From NCBI GenBank assembly GCA_900759475.1, contig CAAEVK010000012.1, positions 62,001 to 126,000 on the forward strand: DNA of 64,000 bases, given 5' to 3'. The stretch comes from Clostridia bacterium (lineage in GTDB: Bacteria; Bacillota; Clostridia; TANB77; CAG-508). Of this stretch, positions 1-9,117 are shown piece by piece. The translations under genes were made by a program, and so were the position numbers. The notes beneath the pieces were generated by a model. That model saw only the letters and a program-made list of their open reading frames with translations, searched no databases and was not told the DNA's origin. Numbering within the stretch: the stretch's first letter is position 1; each line of letters starts with the position of its first letter.

Positions 1-369
1 CTTTCATCATCTACTTCTCTACCATCTAGCAATAAAGGTAAAGAAATATTTTCTTTTACATTTAAAATAGGAATCAAATTGTAAAATTGGTAAATTAGTC
101 CAATTTGTCTTCTTCTAAAAATAGCTAGTTTATCATTATCTAAATCATAAATATCTGTCCCATCAATATATACCTTACCGCTAGTTGGTCTATCTACTCC
201 TCCTAGAATATGTAATAAAGTAGATTTGCCGTGAACCGGAAGGTCCAATAATTGCAACAAATTCACCTTTTTTTACACCAAAAGAAACATGATCTAAAGC
301 ATTTACTTTGGTTTCTCCTTTTCCATAAGTTTTTGTTAAATCTTCTACTCTCAAAATTTCCATTTTCAA
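1..369 (-). CDS. ABC transporter ATP-binding protein (MacB/LolD type), 3' end outside window
   Basis: ATPase of an exporter or peptide-resistance type ABC transporter, probably paired with an FtsX-like permease beyond the window edge. The N-terminus ([16 protein letters not shown]) leads to Walker A at about residue 45, but the zero frame reads GPSGSRQIY because an in-frame CGG (229-231) sits inside the motif. Reading CGGC as one Gly restores GPSGSGKST, followed by a normal Q-loop region ([20 protein letters not shown]) running off the window. TTG at 369 is preferred because GGAAAGG lies seven bases upstream; ATG at 363 or 375 is possible. It follows a response regulator and histidine kinase on the same strand, as in VncRS- or BceRS-like loci. 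The ATPase family is clear; the substrate is not. Confidence 0.88.
229..231 (-). other. CGG +1 frameshift site 1 (ABC ATPase, Walker A)
   Basis: In-frame CGG after TCA, codon 47 from the TTG start. Zero frame gives SRQIY; reading CGGC as one Gly gives SGKST, the invariant Walker A end. Confidence 0.93.
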
Positions 370-504
370 TATCATTCCTTTCCAAATCACAAATTTAATT
401 GAAAAAGAATTAAATTTTCAACCTTTAATTCTTTAAAATCCATAAAATAAACGTGAATTTTCACTTCACGTTCATTATAAAAATATTATGTGACAATTTA
501 GTGA

Positions 505-1729
505 CTAAATTAATTCATATAATTTAATACTAAATTGTGTCCCTTTGTTTTCCTCGCTTCTGACTTCTATTGTTCCATTTTGTAACTCTATAATACTTTT
601 GGCTAATGCTAATCCTATTCCAATACTTTCTTTAGAAGAATTCTCTCCTTTATAAAACCTGGTGAATATATATGGTAAATCTTTTTTGCTAATTCCACAG
701 CCTTCGTCTTTAATTAAAATTTCCGTATATAGTGGGTTTTTACTATATTGTATTCCGTATTATTTTTCCATTTGGACTATGCTCTATACAATTTTTTACA
801 ATGTTAGTAATAGCCTCTACAGACCAATTATAATCTCCTAAATAAGTAACCTCCTTTTGTCCTCTTACTTCTAATTTTTGTTCTTTTAATTCTAATGATA
901 TACTCAAATTTTGTTCTACTTGCTCAATTAGTTCTATTACCTTTATCTTTTCCTTTTTTAATTTAATCGTTCCTGCCTCTAATTTTGACATTTTTAAAAG
1001 GGTAATAATTAACCAATTCATCCAATCTAATTGTCTTGAAATTTCTAAAATAAATTCCTCTGATTTCTCTTTAGTTAAATTTCGATTTTCTTTTAAGATA
1101 TCCACCATAATCATAATAGATGTTAAAGGAGTTTTTATTTGATGAGATATATCTGATAAAAAATTTGCTAATTCTTTTTTATCCTTCTGCGAAATTTCTG
1201 CTTGTTCCTTTAGCATAACTGTTATTTTATATAATTCATTTTGTAATTCACTTAACTCATCTTCTTCGTTTTCTTCTATTTTTAAGTGATATCTTTTACA
1301 ATTAATATCTTTTAAATACTTAGTAATATTTTTTATTCTTTTATCTTTTTGTAGCATAAAAACAGTAAAAACAATTAGCAATGCAATTGCACTACTTACA
1401 ATAAATACAATATTCATTATTTTATTTTGTTGTATATCTTTTTGAATTCCCAAAAATTCCATTAAATCTTTTGTTTCAATCCCATAACTTTCTAAAATAT
1501 TTTTTTGAATTTCTGTTTCTTTCAAATCAGCTATACTATTAATAATTTCCTCTTCTGGATAATTTTGTGCAAGTTTTTCTATAATAATATTAATTGCTTT
1601 TCCTACTTTTTCCTCATAACTTTGGTATTGTAAATTAATTTGGATACAAGAAATAATAGATAAAACAATAATTAATGATAAAAGAATTAACATTAATTGT
1701 TTTACATGGTATTTTTTTGTAACTCTCAT
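505..1729 (-). CDS. sensor histidine kinase, read through a CGG +1 shift
   Basis: Membrane sensor kinase. TM1 is about residues 11-30, then an extracellular loop of about 70 residues, TM2 about 104-125, HAMP-like linker, HisKA with phospho-acceptor H196 in LSDISHQIKTP, and an N-box near 311 (IVKNCIEHSP). The zero frame stops soon after CGG at 755-757. With the +1 shift it continues through KDEGCGI (G1) and GIGLALAKSIIE (G2) to a stop at 505, giving 407 residues. One base removed makes the length a multiple of three. The start overlaps the end of the upstream response regulator by four bases, so the two are translationally coupled. The ABC ATPase follows. Without the shift the kinase would lack its ATP-binding lobe. 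Confidence 0.92.
755..757 (-). other. CGG +1 frameshift site 2 (histidine kinase)
   Basis: In-frame CGG, codon 325, after ATA. CGGA read as Gly restores the frame carrying the G1 and G2 boxes. This Gly is not a strongly conserved position, but the downstream catalytic domain is unmistakable. Confidence 0.9.
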
Positions 1730-2409
1730 TTTTCTCCTTCTTCCACTCTATAGCCAATTCCACGTACAGTCTTTATAATTTGTGGGTTGGTAGCATCTTC
1801 CTCTATTTTTTCTCTTACTCTTTTAATATAAACTGTTAAAGTGTTATCATTTACAAAGTTCCCAGCAATATCCCATATTTTTTCTAAAATTTGCTCTCTT
1901 GTTATTAAATACCCTTTATTGGTAAACAGCATTAATAAAATTCTATATTCCAGGGCACTCATTTCTATTTCTTGGTTAGACTTATATACCATACCTTTAT
2001 CTATATCAATCGTAATATTTTTTACCGTTATTTGATTTTTATTTTTTTCTTCTCTCCCATATCGTCTTAATACTGTGTTTACTCTTGAAACCAATTCTCG
2101 TGTTCTAAATGGTTTTGTTACATAATCATCTGCACCCAAGTCTAGTCCCAAAACAATATCTGTTTCTTCATCTCTAGCAGTTAAGAATATAATAGGAATA
2201 TCAAATTTATTTTTTATATAGGTACATAGTTCAAAACCATCACCATCTGGCAAAGTAATATCTAAAATTACTAAATTTACTTGATTTGACAATTTTTCTT
2301 TTGCTTGTTCCACATTATGTGCTATCATTACATCAAAACCTTCTTGCTGTAATGTATACTCTAGTCCTTTAGCAATTATTTCATTATCTTCTATTAAAAA
2401 AATAATCAT
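1726..2409 (-). CDS. OmpR/PhoB-family response regulator
   Basis: 227-residue transcription factor. Receiver domain about 1-118 with acidic pair near residues 7-8 (IEDNE), phospho-acceptor D50 in LVILDITLPDGDG, and conserved Lys in DDYVTKPF. The C-terminal winged helix about 128-225 ends in VRGIGYRVEE. It overlaps the histidine kinase start by four bases (ATGA type), so both act as one two-component system, presumably controlling the adjacent ABC transporter. The promoter region is the palindrome-rich stretch upstream. Target genes cannot be told from sequence. Confidence 0.95.
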   Translation of the reverse strand: MIIFLIEDNEIIAKGLEYTLQQEGFDVMIAHNVEQAKEKLSNQVNLVILDITLPDGDGFELCTYIKNKFDIPIIFLTARDEETDIVLGLDLGADDYVTKPFRTRELVSRVNTVLRRYGREEKNKNQITVKNITIDIDKGMVYKSNQEIEMSALEYRILLMLFTNKGYLITREQILEKIWDIAGNFVNDNTLTVYIKRVREKIEEDATNPQIIKTVRGIGYRVEEGEK

Positions 2410-2528
2410 TATGAGATACCCTTTCTATTTTAGAAGGACAAATTTCGCTTAGCGAGAACTTTTCTCTACTTTTTTAATTTAACAATATATTTTTGAGTTC
2501 TCGAAGAAGCGTAAAGATTTGTCGACGC

Positions 2529-2551
2529 GAAAAATTGCTTTGCAATTTTTC
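2529..2551. repeat. hairpin with 10-bp arms and TTT loop
   Basis: Arms GAAAAATTGC and GCAATTTTTC are perfectly complementary. It lies in a 235-base non-coding gap between the response regulator and lexA, next to a larger palindrome and just after an imperfect long inverted repeat (about 2436-2519) whose ends read GACAAAT and ATTTGTC. Confidence 0.6.
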
Positions 2552-2560
2552 TGTGCAGTG

Positions 2561-2614
2561 TTGTTTCTTTGTTGAATAGGAAAAATCGATTTTTCCTATT
2601 CAACAAAGAAACAA
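2561..2614. repeat. perfect 54-bp palindrome without spacer
   Basis: Two 27-base arms are exact reverse complements meeting at 2587/2588 with no loop. There is no T-run of the kind expected for a simple terminator. It sits between lexA (ending at 2645) and the two-component system. It may be a terminator remnant, a MITE-like element or a cruciform site. Confidence 0.7.
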
Positions 2615-2644
2615 GGCTTTTGCTACAAAGCCTTATCCTCATGT

Positions 2645-3301
2645 TTATATTTTTCTAAATACACCTGCTACTTTTCCAAGAATTTGACAATCAGGAACAA
2701 TTATTGGATCCATTGTGCTATTTTCAGGTTGTAAACGAATGTAATCTTTTTCTTTATAAAAAGTTTTAACAGTTGCCTCGTCTTCAATTAAAGCTACAAC
2801 AATTTCTCCATTATTAGCTGTATTTTGTTTTTTTACTAATATATAGTCTCCATCTAAAATTCCCGCTTCTATCATACTTTCGCCTCTAACTGTAAGCATA
2901 AAACTTTCACTATTTCCTACAAAATCAATTGGAATTGGAAATGTATCTGTTATATTTTCTACTGCTAAAATTGGTGCTCCCGCTGTAATCTTTCCAATAA
3001 TTGGAACCTCTACCATCTCTTTTCCACTATAAAATGGTTTATCTTCTATTTTAGTTTGTTCATTATATGCTCCACCTTTTAATACTTTTAAAGTTCTACC
3101 TTTTTGGTTTTCTTTTTTAATATATCCTTTTGTAGACAGGTTTGCTAAATAGCCATGTACTGTAGCCGTTGATTTTAGCCCAACAGCCTTTCCAATTTCT
3201 CTAACTGATGGTGGATATCCATTTACTTGAATTTGCTTTTCAATAAATTTTAAAATTGCTTTTTCTCTTTTATTTAACTCATTAGGATCTTTTTTCTTCA
3301 T
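2645..3301 (-). CDS. lexA: LexA SOS repressor
   Basis: Autocleaving transcription repressor of DNA-damage genes. 218 residues. The N-terminal winged helix (about 1-70) includes [14 protein letters not shown]; the cleavage site is Ala107-Gly108 in ITAGAPI; catalytic Ser142 lies in [10 protein letters not shown] and catalytic Lys179 in EATVKTF. All key residues are present and the length is typical. It is monocistronic with an upstream A-rich leader and a small inverted repeat that could be its own operator. Confidence 0.97.
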   Translation of the reverse strand: MKKKDPNELNKREKAILKFIEKQIQVNGYPPSVREIGKAVGLKSTATVHGYLANLSTKGYIKKENQKGRTLKVLKGGAYNEQTKIEDKPFYSGKEMVEVPIIGKITAGAPILAVENITDTFPIPIDFVGNSESFMLTVRGESMIEAGILDGDYILVKKQNTANNGEIVVALIEDEATVKTFYKEKDYIRLQPENSTMDPIIVPDCQILGKVAGVFRKI

Positions 3302-3352
3302 AAAACATCACTCCTATTTTTTTTTTTTTTTTTTTGCTATCATAAAAATGTC

Positions 3353-3365
3353 TGTTTGTCAAACA
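3353..3365. promoter_or_regulatory. possible lexA operator (inverted repeat)
   Basis: TGTTTG-T-CAAACA is an inverted repeat about 50 bases upstream of lexA and overlaps a TTGACA-like -35 element on the minus strand. Position fits autorepression, but the motif is not a textbook LexA box, so this is inference. Confidence 0.35.
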
Positions 3366-3493
3366 AAAGTTTATTGTTTTTGAAAATATTTTATTCCTAA
3401 TTTTACATATTTGATAGTTTTATATTATTAAGTAGAGATTTATTATGCAATTTCTATCTGTAAATGGCTATTTACATTAGTACAAACTAAAAT

Positions 3494-5878
3494 TTATAAA
3501 TAAATAACATCATCATTTAATACAATATCGTCTATAATGCTTCTTGCTTTGATAGTTATTTTATTTCCAGTATTAGGTAATTTGAAAATATTTACCCTAT
3601 TTCCTAATAAATCAGTTATATTTCCACCTATATAGTTTTCTATTTCTACCATACCTTTTTGATAATAAGTAGTTATATAAGTATAGTCTATATAATTGCT
3701 CGTTCCTTTTGGGTTATTTCTTGTAGCTGTTACAATACTATTTCCTATTCTTAAGGTTAATGTTGGGGCTATTCCCTTAATTTTTTCGCTAAACTGTACT
3801 CTTATAGTAATCTTCTGTCCTGCTTTATATTCTCCACTGGCTGGACTAATAATTTTTATTGATGTCATTTTTGGAATTGTTGTATTTATTTCAATATAAT
3901 TACCAGTATTGAATAATTTCACAATTGTTGCTTTGTTTCCAGCAAAATCTGTAACTCTTCCTCCTGCATAACTTTCTATTTCTACTTTACCTTTTTGTGG
4001 ATAGGTAGTTATATAACTATAATCAATATAGTCTGTTTCTCCCGTTGGATTAGTGCCTATAGCTGTTACAATGCTATCCCCTATTCTTAATTTTAATACT
4101 GGTGCTATTCCTTTAATTTTTTCACTAAATTGTACTCTTATGGTGATTTTCTGTCCCGCTTTATATACTCCACTAGCTGGGCTAATAATTTTTATTGATG
4201 TCATTTCTGGTTTTAGTGTATCTATTTCAATATGATTACCACTATTTAATAATTTAAAAATTGTTGCTTTATTTCCAGCTAAGTCCGTAATATCTCCTCC
4301 TATATAGCTTCCTATTTCCACGCTTCCTTTTAGGTTTTCTGCTATAGTATAAGTATAATCTATATAGTCTAATGTTCCTGTTGGATCTGGTGCTGTTGCT
4401 GTTACAAGTGTATCTCCAATCAATAGTGTCAATGTTGGAGCCGTTCCTTTAATTTTTTCATTAAATTGTACTCGAATAATTACTTCTTGTCCTATTTTGC
4501 ATTCTCCACTTTCTGGACTAACAATTTTAATAGATGTCATTTTTGGAATACTTGTATCTATTTTATCAATAATAATTTCTTTGCTTTCAATGTTCCCTAC
4601 ATTGTCTTTTATTCTTAATACATATGTTCCATTCTGTTTAATGTTTGCATATGTTGTTGTTAATTTTTTTGTTTGGTTAATTTCTTTCCATTCTATGTTT
4701 GTATTTCCTTTTAAGGCTACACTCCATGCCACTATTCCTATATCATCTGTTGCTTCTATATTTAACGTTATTTCTTGATTTGTTACCTCACTACTAGTTA
4801 GTTTTGTTATTTCTGGTTTAGCATCTATTTTATAATCAATTCCATTTTCTTCTAGTTTATTAATTATTTTTGCGCCTTCTTTAATATAGACCTTTCCTTT
4901 CATTTCTTGAAATGCATTTTTTTGTAAATTTTCTATATTATCTGTTAAGTATAGCTTATCTATTTTGTTGTTTTTATAAAAAGCAAACTCTTCAATTGTT
5001 TTTACCTCTTCTCCTATTGTGTATTCTGCACCTTCTTTTCCTCTTGGATAATATACTAATGTATCTTTTCCTTTATTATATAGAATTCCTTCTTCACTAC
5101 AATAGTTTTCATTTAGTCCACTTACTTCTATAGCTTGTAAATTTCCTAGTCCACTAAAAGCAGTATTACCAATTTCCTCAATTCCTGTTGGAATTGTTAC
5201 TTTTGTTATATTATTGTTTTCCCCTAAAAAAACTCCTATTTCTTTTACTTCGTTTCCATCAATTTTATTTGGTATTTGCAATGTCCCACTTGCTTTTGTG
5301 TTTGTTATTTCGTTAATTGTTATTTTATCTGTTAGTCTATTTGTTTTATAACTATACTCGTTGTTTATGTAATCTGTTTCAAAGATTTCTCTTTCTTCTA
5401 TAACTCTTACTAATAGTCTTTTTAATTTCAAAATGTCTGTACTCGTTAATTTGCCATTTGCATCTACATCTGTAGCTATTGCTGATACTCCAGTTAATAC
5501 ATCTTTTCCAATTAAATGTGACTTTACTTTAACTAAATCTGTTAATGTTAATTCTCCATCTCCATTTATGTCACCACAAACTATAGCTATATATGCTGTA
5601 TTTCCTACTTGTATTTTGTTTCCTGTTGCTATTATTTTTTCTTCCGTAATTAGATTACCATTATTATCAAATATTTCAATATTAGTATTTGTTTTTAAAT
5701 TATCTTTTACGTTTTTTGCTTTTGTATTAGGAAATATTCCAATTACATAATTTACATTTTCTTTTGTTGTTATTTTATATTCATCACTATCTAAATTAGT
5801 AGCATAGCTCATACTAGTAAGTCCAACAATAGCGAATATAAAAAAGCAGAAAAAACAAAATTTTATATATTTTTTCAT
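3494..5878 (-). CDS. secreted surface protein: dockerin-like, LRR and three tandem Ig-like repeats
   Basis: 794 residues with an N-terminal signal peptide (about 1-26). Residues about 100-160 hold two calcium-binding dockerin-type loops (DINGDGELTLTDLV and DVDANGKLTSTDIL). About 170-350 is a BspA-like leucine-rich segment (IEEIGNTAFSGLGNL). About 360-440 is an Ig-like domain. From about 445 to the end come three near-identical repeats of roughly 110 residues, each starting MTSIKI.SP.SG and containing VQF.EKIKG and ITDLAGN-like motifs. There is no LPXTG or C-terminal anchor, so attachment may be through the dockerin or through cell-wall interactions. Likely an adhesin or scaffold component; the ligand is unknown. 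Confidence 0.85.
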   Translation of the reverse strand: MKKYIKFCFFCFFIFAIVGLTSMSYATNLDSDEYKITTKENVNYVIGIFPNTKAKNVKDNLKTNTNIEIFDNNGNLITEEKIIATGNKIQVGNTAYIAIVCGDINGDGELTLTDLVKVKSHLIGKDVLTGVSAIATDVDANGKLTSTDILKLKRLLVRVIEEREIFETDYINNEYSYKTNRLTDKITINEITNTKASGTLQIPNKIDGNEVKEIGVFLGENNNITKVTIPTGIEEIGNTAFSGLGNLQAIEVSGLNENYCSEEGILYNKGKDTLVYYPRGKEGAEYTIGEEVKTIEEFAFYKNNKIDKLYLTDNIENLQKNAFQEMKGKVYIKEGAKIINKLEENGIDYKIDAKPEITKLTSSEVTNQEITLNIEATDDIGIVAWSVALKGNTNIEWKEINQTKKLTTTYANIKQNGTYVLRIKDNVGNIESKEIIIDKIDTSIPKMTSIKIVSPESGECKIGQEVIIRVQFNEKIKGTAPTLTLLIGDTLVTATAPDPTGTLDYIDYTYTIAENLKGSVEIGSYIGGDITDLAGNKATIFKLLNSGNHIEIDTLKPEMTSIKIISPASGVYKAGQKITIRVQFSEKIKGIAPVLKLRIGDSIVTAIGTNPTGETDYIDYSYITTYPQKGKVEIESYAGGRVTDFAGNKATIVKLFNTGNYIEINTTIPKMTSIKIISPASGEYKAGQKITIRVQFSEKIKGIAPTLTLRIGNSIVTATRNNPKGTSNYIDYTYITTYYQKGMVEIENYIGGNITDLLGNRVNIFKLPNTGNKITIKARSIIDDIVLNDDVIYL

Positions 5879-6056
5879 CTTTTTTATATAATCCTAATGG
5901 ATTATTTCTCCTTTCTTTAAAATTTTACATTATAAATATATTTGCTTTATTCATATTGTATAATATTTTCCAGCCATATTATACCATACATTTATTAATA
6001 ATACAATTGTTTTATCTAATTTACATAAAAAATTATGATTAAATAATACTATAAAA

Positions 6057-6105
6057 TTAAAAAGTAATAAAATGATTTATTATTAATCCTTTTATTACTT
6101 TTTAA
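6057..6105. terminator. hairpin terminator, either direction
   Basis: A 16-base arm (TTAAAAAGTAATAAAA) pairs with its exact complement after a short loop. It lies just beyond the end of the hexapeptide-repeat gene (minus strand) and upstream of the surface-protein gene. Confidence 0.7.
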
Positions 6106-6120
6106 TTTTATTATAAATAA

Positions 6121-6837
6121 TTACTTTAATTCTATTTTTACATTATCTTCTATTGTCCAATTGCTTTTATTATATACCCTTTTTTCTTTTGGAATAAATC
6201 CATGAATAGAAGTGGCAGGATATATCCACGTATAAGGACCTATTAAGGTTCCAGGTGAAGTTACACTATTAGCACCAATTCTTGCATAGTCCCCTAAAAT
6301 ACATCCAAAAAAGTCTGTACCAGTATCTAATTTTTCTCCATTTTCTTGTCTTAATCTTATATTTTGTTGGTCAAATCTCCTATTGGCTGTAATTACTCCA
6401 GAGCCAATTCTTGCACTTTTTCCTAAAATACTATCTCCTACAAAAGCCAAACTTGCAATTTTTGCTCCATCCTGAATAACACTATTTTTTACTTCGGAAT
6501 TAAAACCAATTACACATTTATCTCCTGTAATTGTCCCTGGTCTTACATAAGCTCCTGGCATAATACTTACATTTTTTCCAATATATACAGGTCCTTCAAT
6601 AACAGTTCCTGGATATATTTTTGTTCCTTCTCCCACATAATAATTGCCAATAAAAGTAACATTGTCTCCTAATAATACACCATGGTTTTCTTTTAGTCCC
6701 TTTTCAACAATATTTTCTTCTAAAAATTTTTTTGAATTATTTCTTATATCCCATATATTTTTTATATTTTGTGTTAATTGATTCATAATTTCATTTTGTT
6801 GGTAATTATTAAAATAATAATTTAAATTTAACTCCAT
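6121..6837 (-). CDS. left-handed beta-helix (hexapeptide repeat) acyl/nucleotidyl-transferase-like protein
   Basis: 238 residues. After a helical N-terminal stretch (about 1-50), residues about 55-205 form hexapeptide repeats (VTFIGNYYVGEGTKIYPGTVIEGPVYIG, CVIGFNSEVKN, ARIGANS). The pattern resembles the C-terminal half of GlmU-type sugar-1-phosphate nucleotidyltransferases, but no N-terminal pyrophosphorylase domain is present. It may acylate a sugar nucleotide or serve as a sensor subunit. It is the gene just downstream of thrS (18-base gap) and may be co-transcribed with it. Confidence 0.75.
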   Translation of the reverse strand: MELNLNYYFNNYQQNEIMNQLTQNIKNIWDIRNNSKKFLEENIVEKGLKENHGVLLGDNVTFIGNYYVGEGTKIYPGTVIEGPVYIGKNVSIMPGAYVRPGTITGDKCVIGFNSEVKNSVIQDGAKIASLAFVGDSILGKSARIGSGVITANRRFDQQNIRLRQENGEKLDTGTDFFGCILGDYARIGANSVTSPGTLIGPYTWIYPATSIHGFIPKEKRVYNKSNWTIEDNVKIELK

Positions 6838-6855
6838 AATTTTTCTCCTTTTGGT

Positions 6856-8616
6856 TTATTTAACAAAATTTTTAATTTCCTCTTCTGCTTTTTCTATAAA
6901 TTGTTCTAATTTCATTTGTCCAATATCTCCGTCTTTTCTTGAACGCACACCAACTGCATTATTCTGTATTTCCTTATCTCCAATAATTAACATATAAGGA
7001 ATTTTTTGCAATTGAGCTTCACGAATTTTATAGCCAATTTTTTCACTTCTGTCATCTAATTCTACTCGTATACCTTTTTCTTCTAATTTTTCTTTTACTT
7101 GTTTTGCATAATCAATATGGGTATCAGCAATTGACAATACCTTTACTTGTACTGGTGCTAACCACATTGGAAATGCTCCTGCAAAATGTTCTGTAATAAT
7201 TCCTAAAAATCTTTCAAAAGAACCAAGAATTGCCCTGTGTATCATAATTGGTGTTTTTTTATTTCCTTCTTTATCTATATAAGACAAGTTAAATCTTCCT
7301 GGTAATTGAAAATCTAATTGAATTGTACCCATTTGCCATTCTCTGCCTAAACAATCCTTCATTTTTATATCAATTTTTGGACCATAAAAAGCTCCATCTT
7401 TCTCATTAATTCTGTAATTGTTTTCTCCACAAAGTTCATTTAATACTTTTTTTAAATCTGCTTCTGCTCTATCCCAAGTTTCAATTTCTCCTAAAAAATC
7501 ATCCGGCCTTGTTGATAAAGTTAGCTGATATTCTAAACCAAAAATTCCATATATCTTATTAGCTATTTCAACAATTTCTTTTATTTCATTTCCAATTTGC
7601 TCTTCTGTTACATAATTATGGGAATCGTCTTGTCTAAACATTCTTACTCTAAATAATCCATTTAATTGTCCAGATTTTTCATTTCTATGAATAATATCAA
7701 CATCATTAAAACGAAGTGGTAAATCCTTGTAACTTCTTAATTTTGATTGATAGATTCTTATAGAATTAGGACAATTCATTGGCTTTAATGCTTGTTCATT
7801 CCCATCAATATCTTCTAAAACAAACATATCCTCTTTATAATGATCCCAATGTCCTGAAGTTTTCCATAATACACTACTATTCAATTGAGGAGCCGAAAAT
7901 TCCTGATATCCTCTTTTTTGATGTTCTTTTCTCCAAAACTCAATTAATGTATTTAGCATAGTAAAACCTTTTGGTAACCAATATGCCATCCCCGGAGCTG
8001 TTTCGTCAAAGAAAAACAATTCTAATTCTTTTCCTAATTTACGATGATCTCTTTTTTTGGCCTCTTCAATCATAGCAATATATTCTTCCAATTGACTTGC
8101 TTTAGGGAAGGAAATACCATAAATTCTTTGCAACATTTTATTATGTTCATCTCCTCTCCAGTAAGCACCAGACGAAGATAATAATTTAATTGCTTTTACG
8201 TTTCCAGTAGCATCCAAATGTGGTCCAGCACAAAGATCCGTAAATTCCCCTTGACGATAAAAAGAAATTTCTTCTCCTTCTGGTAAATCCTGAATCAACT
8301 CTACTTTGTATGGTTCTTGTTTTTCCTCCATTAACTTTAATGCTTCATTTCTTGGTAAAACAAATCTTTCTATTGGATAATTTTCTTTAATAATCTTTTT
8401 CATTTCTTCTTCAATTTTTAATAAATCTTCTTCTGAAAAAGGTTTTTCTACATCAAAATCATAATAAAAGCCATTTTCAATTGCAGGACCTATTGCTAAT
8501 TTTACATTAGGAAATAATCTTTTAATAGCTTGTGCCATAATGTGTGATGTTGTATGCCAATACGTTTTTTCCTCTACTTCTTTTGTTCTTCCTCCATCTA
8601 ACTTAATTTTAAACAT
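6856..8616 (-). CDS. thrS: threonyl-tRNA synthetase lacking the TGS domain
   Basis: Class II aminoacyl-tRNA synthetase charging tRNA-Thr. 586 residues. The editing-like SAD domain carries HTTSHIMAQA near residue 22 and DLCAGPHL near 130; the catalytic core has motif 2 (FRVRMFRQDDSH) and motif 3 (GSFERFLGIITEH); the C-terminal anticodon-binding domain begins near 490. The usual N-terminal TGS domain of about 60 residues is absent: the protein starts just before the SAD domain. ATG at 8616 has AAGGAGGA upstream, so the short form looks real. Expression is controlled by the T-box leader upstream. Confidence 0.96.
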   Translation of the reverse strand: MFKIKLDGGRTKEVEEKTYWHTTSHIMAQAIKRLFPNVKLAIGPAIENGFYYDFDVEKPFSEEDLLKIEEEMKKIIKENYPIERFVLPRNEALKLMEEKQEPYKVELIQDLPEGEEISFYRQGEFTDLCAGPHLDATGNVKAIKLLSSSGAYWRGDEHNKMLQRIYGISFPKASQLEEYIAMIEEAKKRDHRKLGKELELFFFDETAPGMAYWLPKGFTMLNTLIEFWRKEHQKRGYQEFSAPQLNSSVLWKTSGHWDHYKEDMFVLEDIDGNEQALKPMNCPNSIRIYQSKLRSYKDLPLRFNDVDIIHRNEKSGQLNGLFRVRMFRQDDSHNYVTEEQIGNEIKEIVEIANKIYGIFGLEYQLTLSTRPDDFLGEIETWDRAEADLKKVLNELCGENNYRINEKDGAFYGPKIDIKMKDCLGREWQMGTIQLDFQLPGRFNLSYIDKEGNKKTPIMIHRAILGSFERFLGIITEHFAGAFPMWLAPVQVKVLSIADTHIDYAKQVKEKLEEKGIRVELDDRSEKIGYKIREAQLQKIPYMLIIGDKEIQNNAVGVRSRKDGDIGQMKLEQFIEKAEEEIKNFVK

Positions 8617-8699
8617 ATTTTTTTCCTCCTTTTTAAGTGAAATTTATCCTGTTTACTTTTCACTTTCTATTTTTTGGTTTTCACAGTGTTTGTGTTATA

Positions 8700-8935
8700 T
8701 GACATATAATAACACCCCTATGAAAACATTGCATTTTCATAGGGGTGCATATACACGGTTCCACCCTAAATTTAACTTCATTTTAGATTATATCGTAATC
8801 AACGCCACTAGTTTTGCTAGCAGAAACTTCGAGCTAGTTTTTCAAATAGGTTTATTTAGATAAGCTTTCAGCGCATTCACTTATCCTCTCTAAAAACAAC
8901 CTCTATTTTACTTTGTCTCGTCAAACGTTTTATTA
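8700..8935 (-). promoter_or_regulatory. T-box leader of thrS
   Basis: On the minus strand the leader contains the T-box core AGGGTGGAACCGTG (8754-8767), followed by a strong GC-rich hairpin (8712-8747, arms ACACCCC and GGGGTG) acting as terminator. Upstream lie AGAGAG and a GCTGAAAGCTTATC-like stem I end. This senses uncharged tRNA-Thr and switches thrS transcription on. I could not place the specifier codon with certainty. It fills most of the 500-base gap between thrS and recG; the rest (about 8980-9117) shows nothing recognisable. Confidence 0.88.
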
Positions 8936-8949
8936 TTGATATATTATAT

Positions 8950-8978
8950 ATATTACTACTTTTTATTTTGTTTGTCAA
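8950..8978 (-). promoter_or_regulatory. sigma-A promoter of the thrS T-box transcript
   Basis: TTGACA (8978-8973) and TAATAT (8955-8950) are separated by 17 bases on the minus strand, just upstream of the T-box. Confidence 0.7.
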
Positions 8979-9117
8979 TTATTAAAAAAATTTTTTGTGA
9001 ATTTCTTTATTATGAATAAGGTCTTACCCTTTACCCTGTTATCTATTTTCCTTCACCTAGCTTATATTTTAATTCATATTTTTCTAGAATATTAGGTTAC
9101 TATTATTGTAAATGTTC

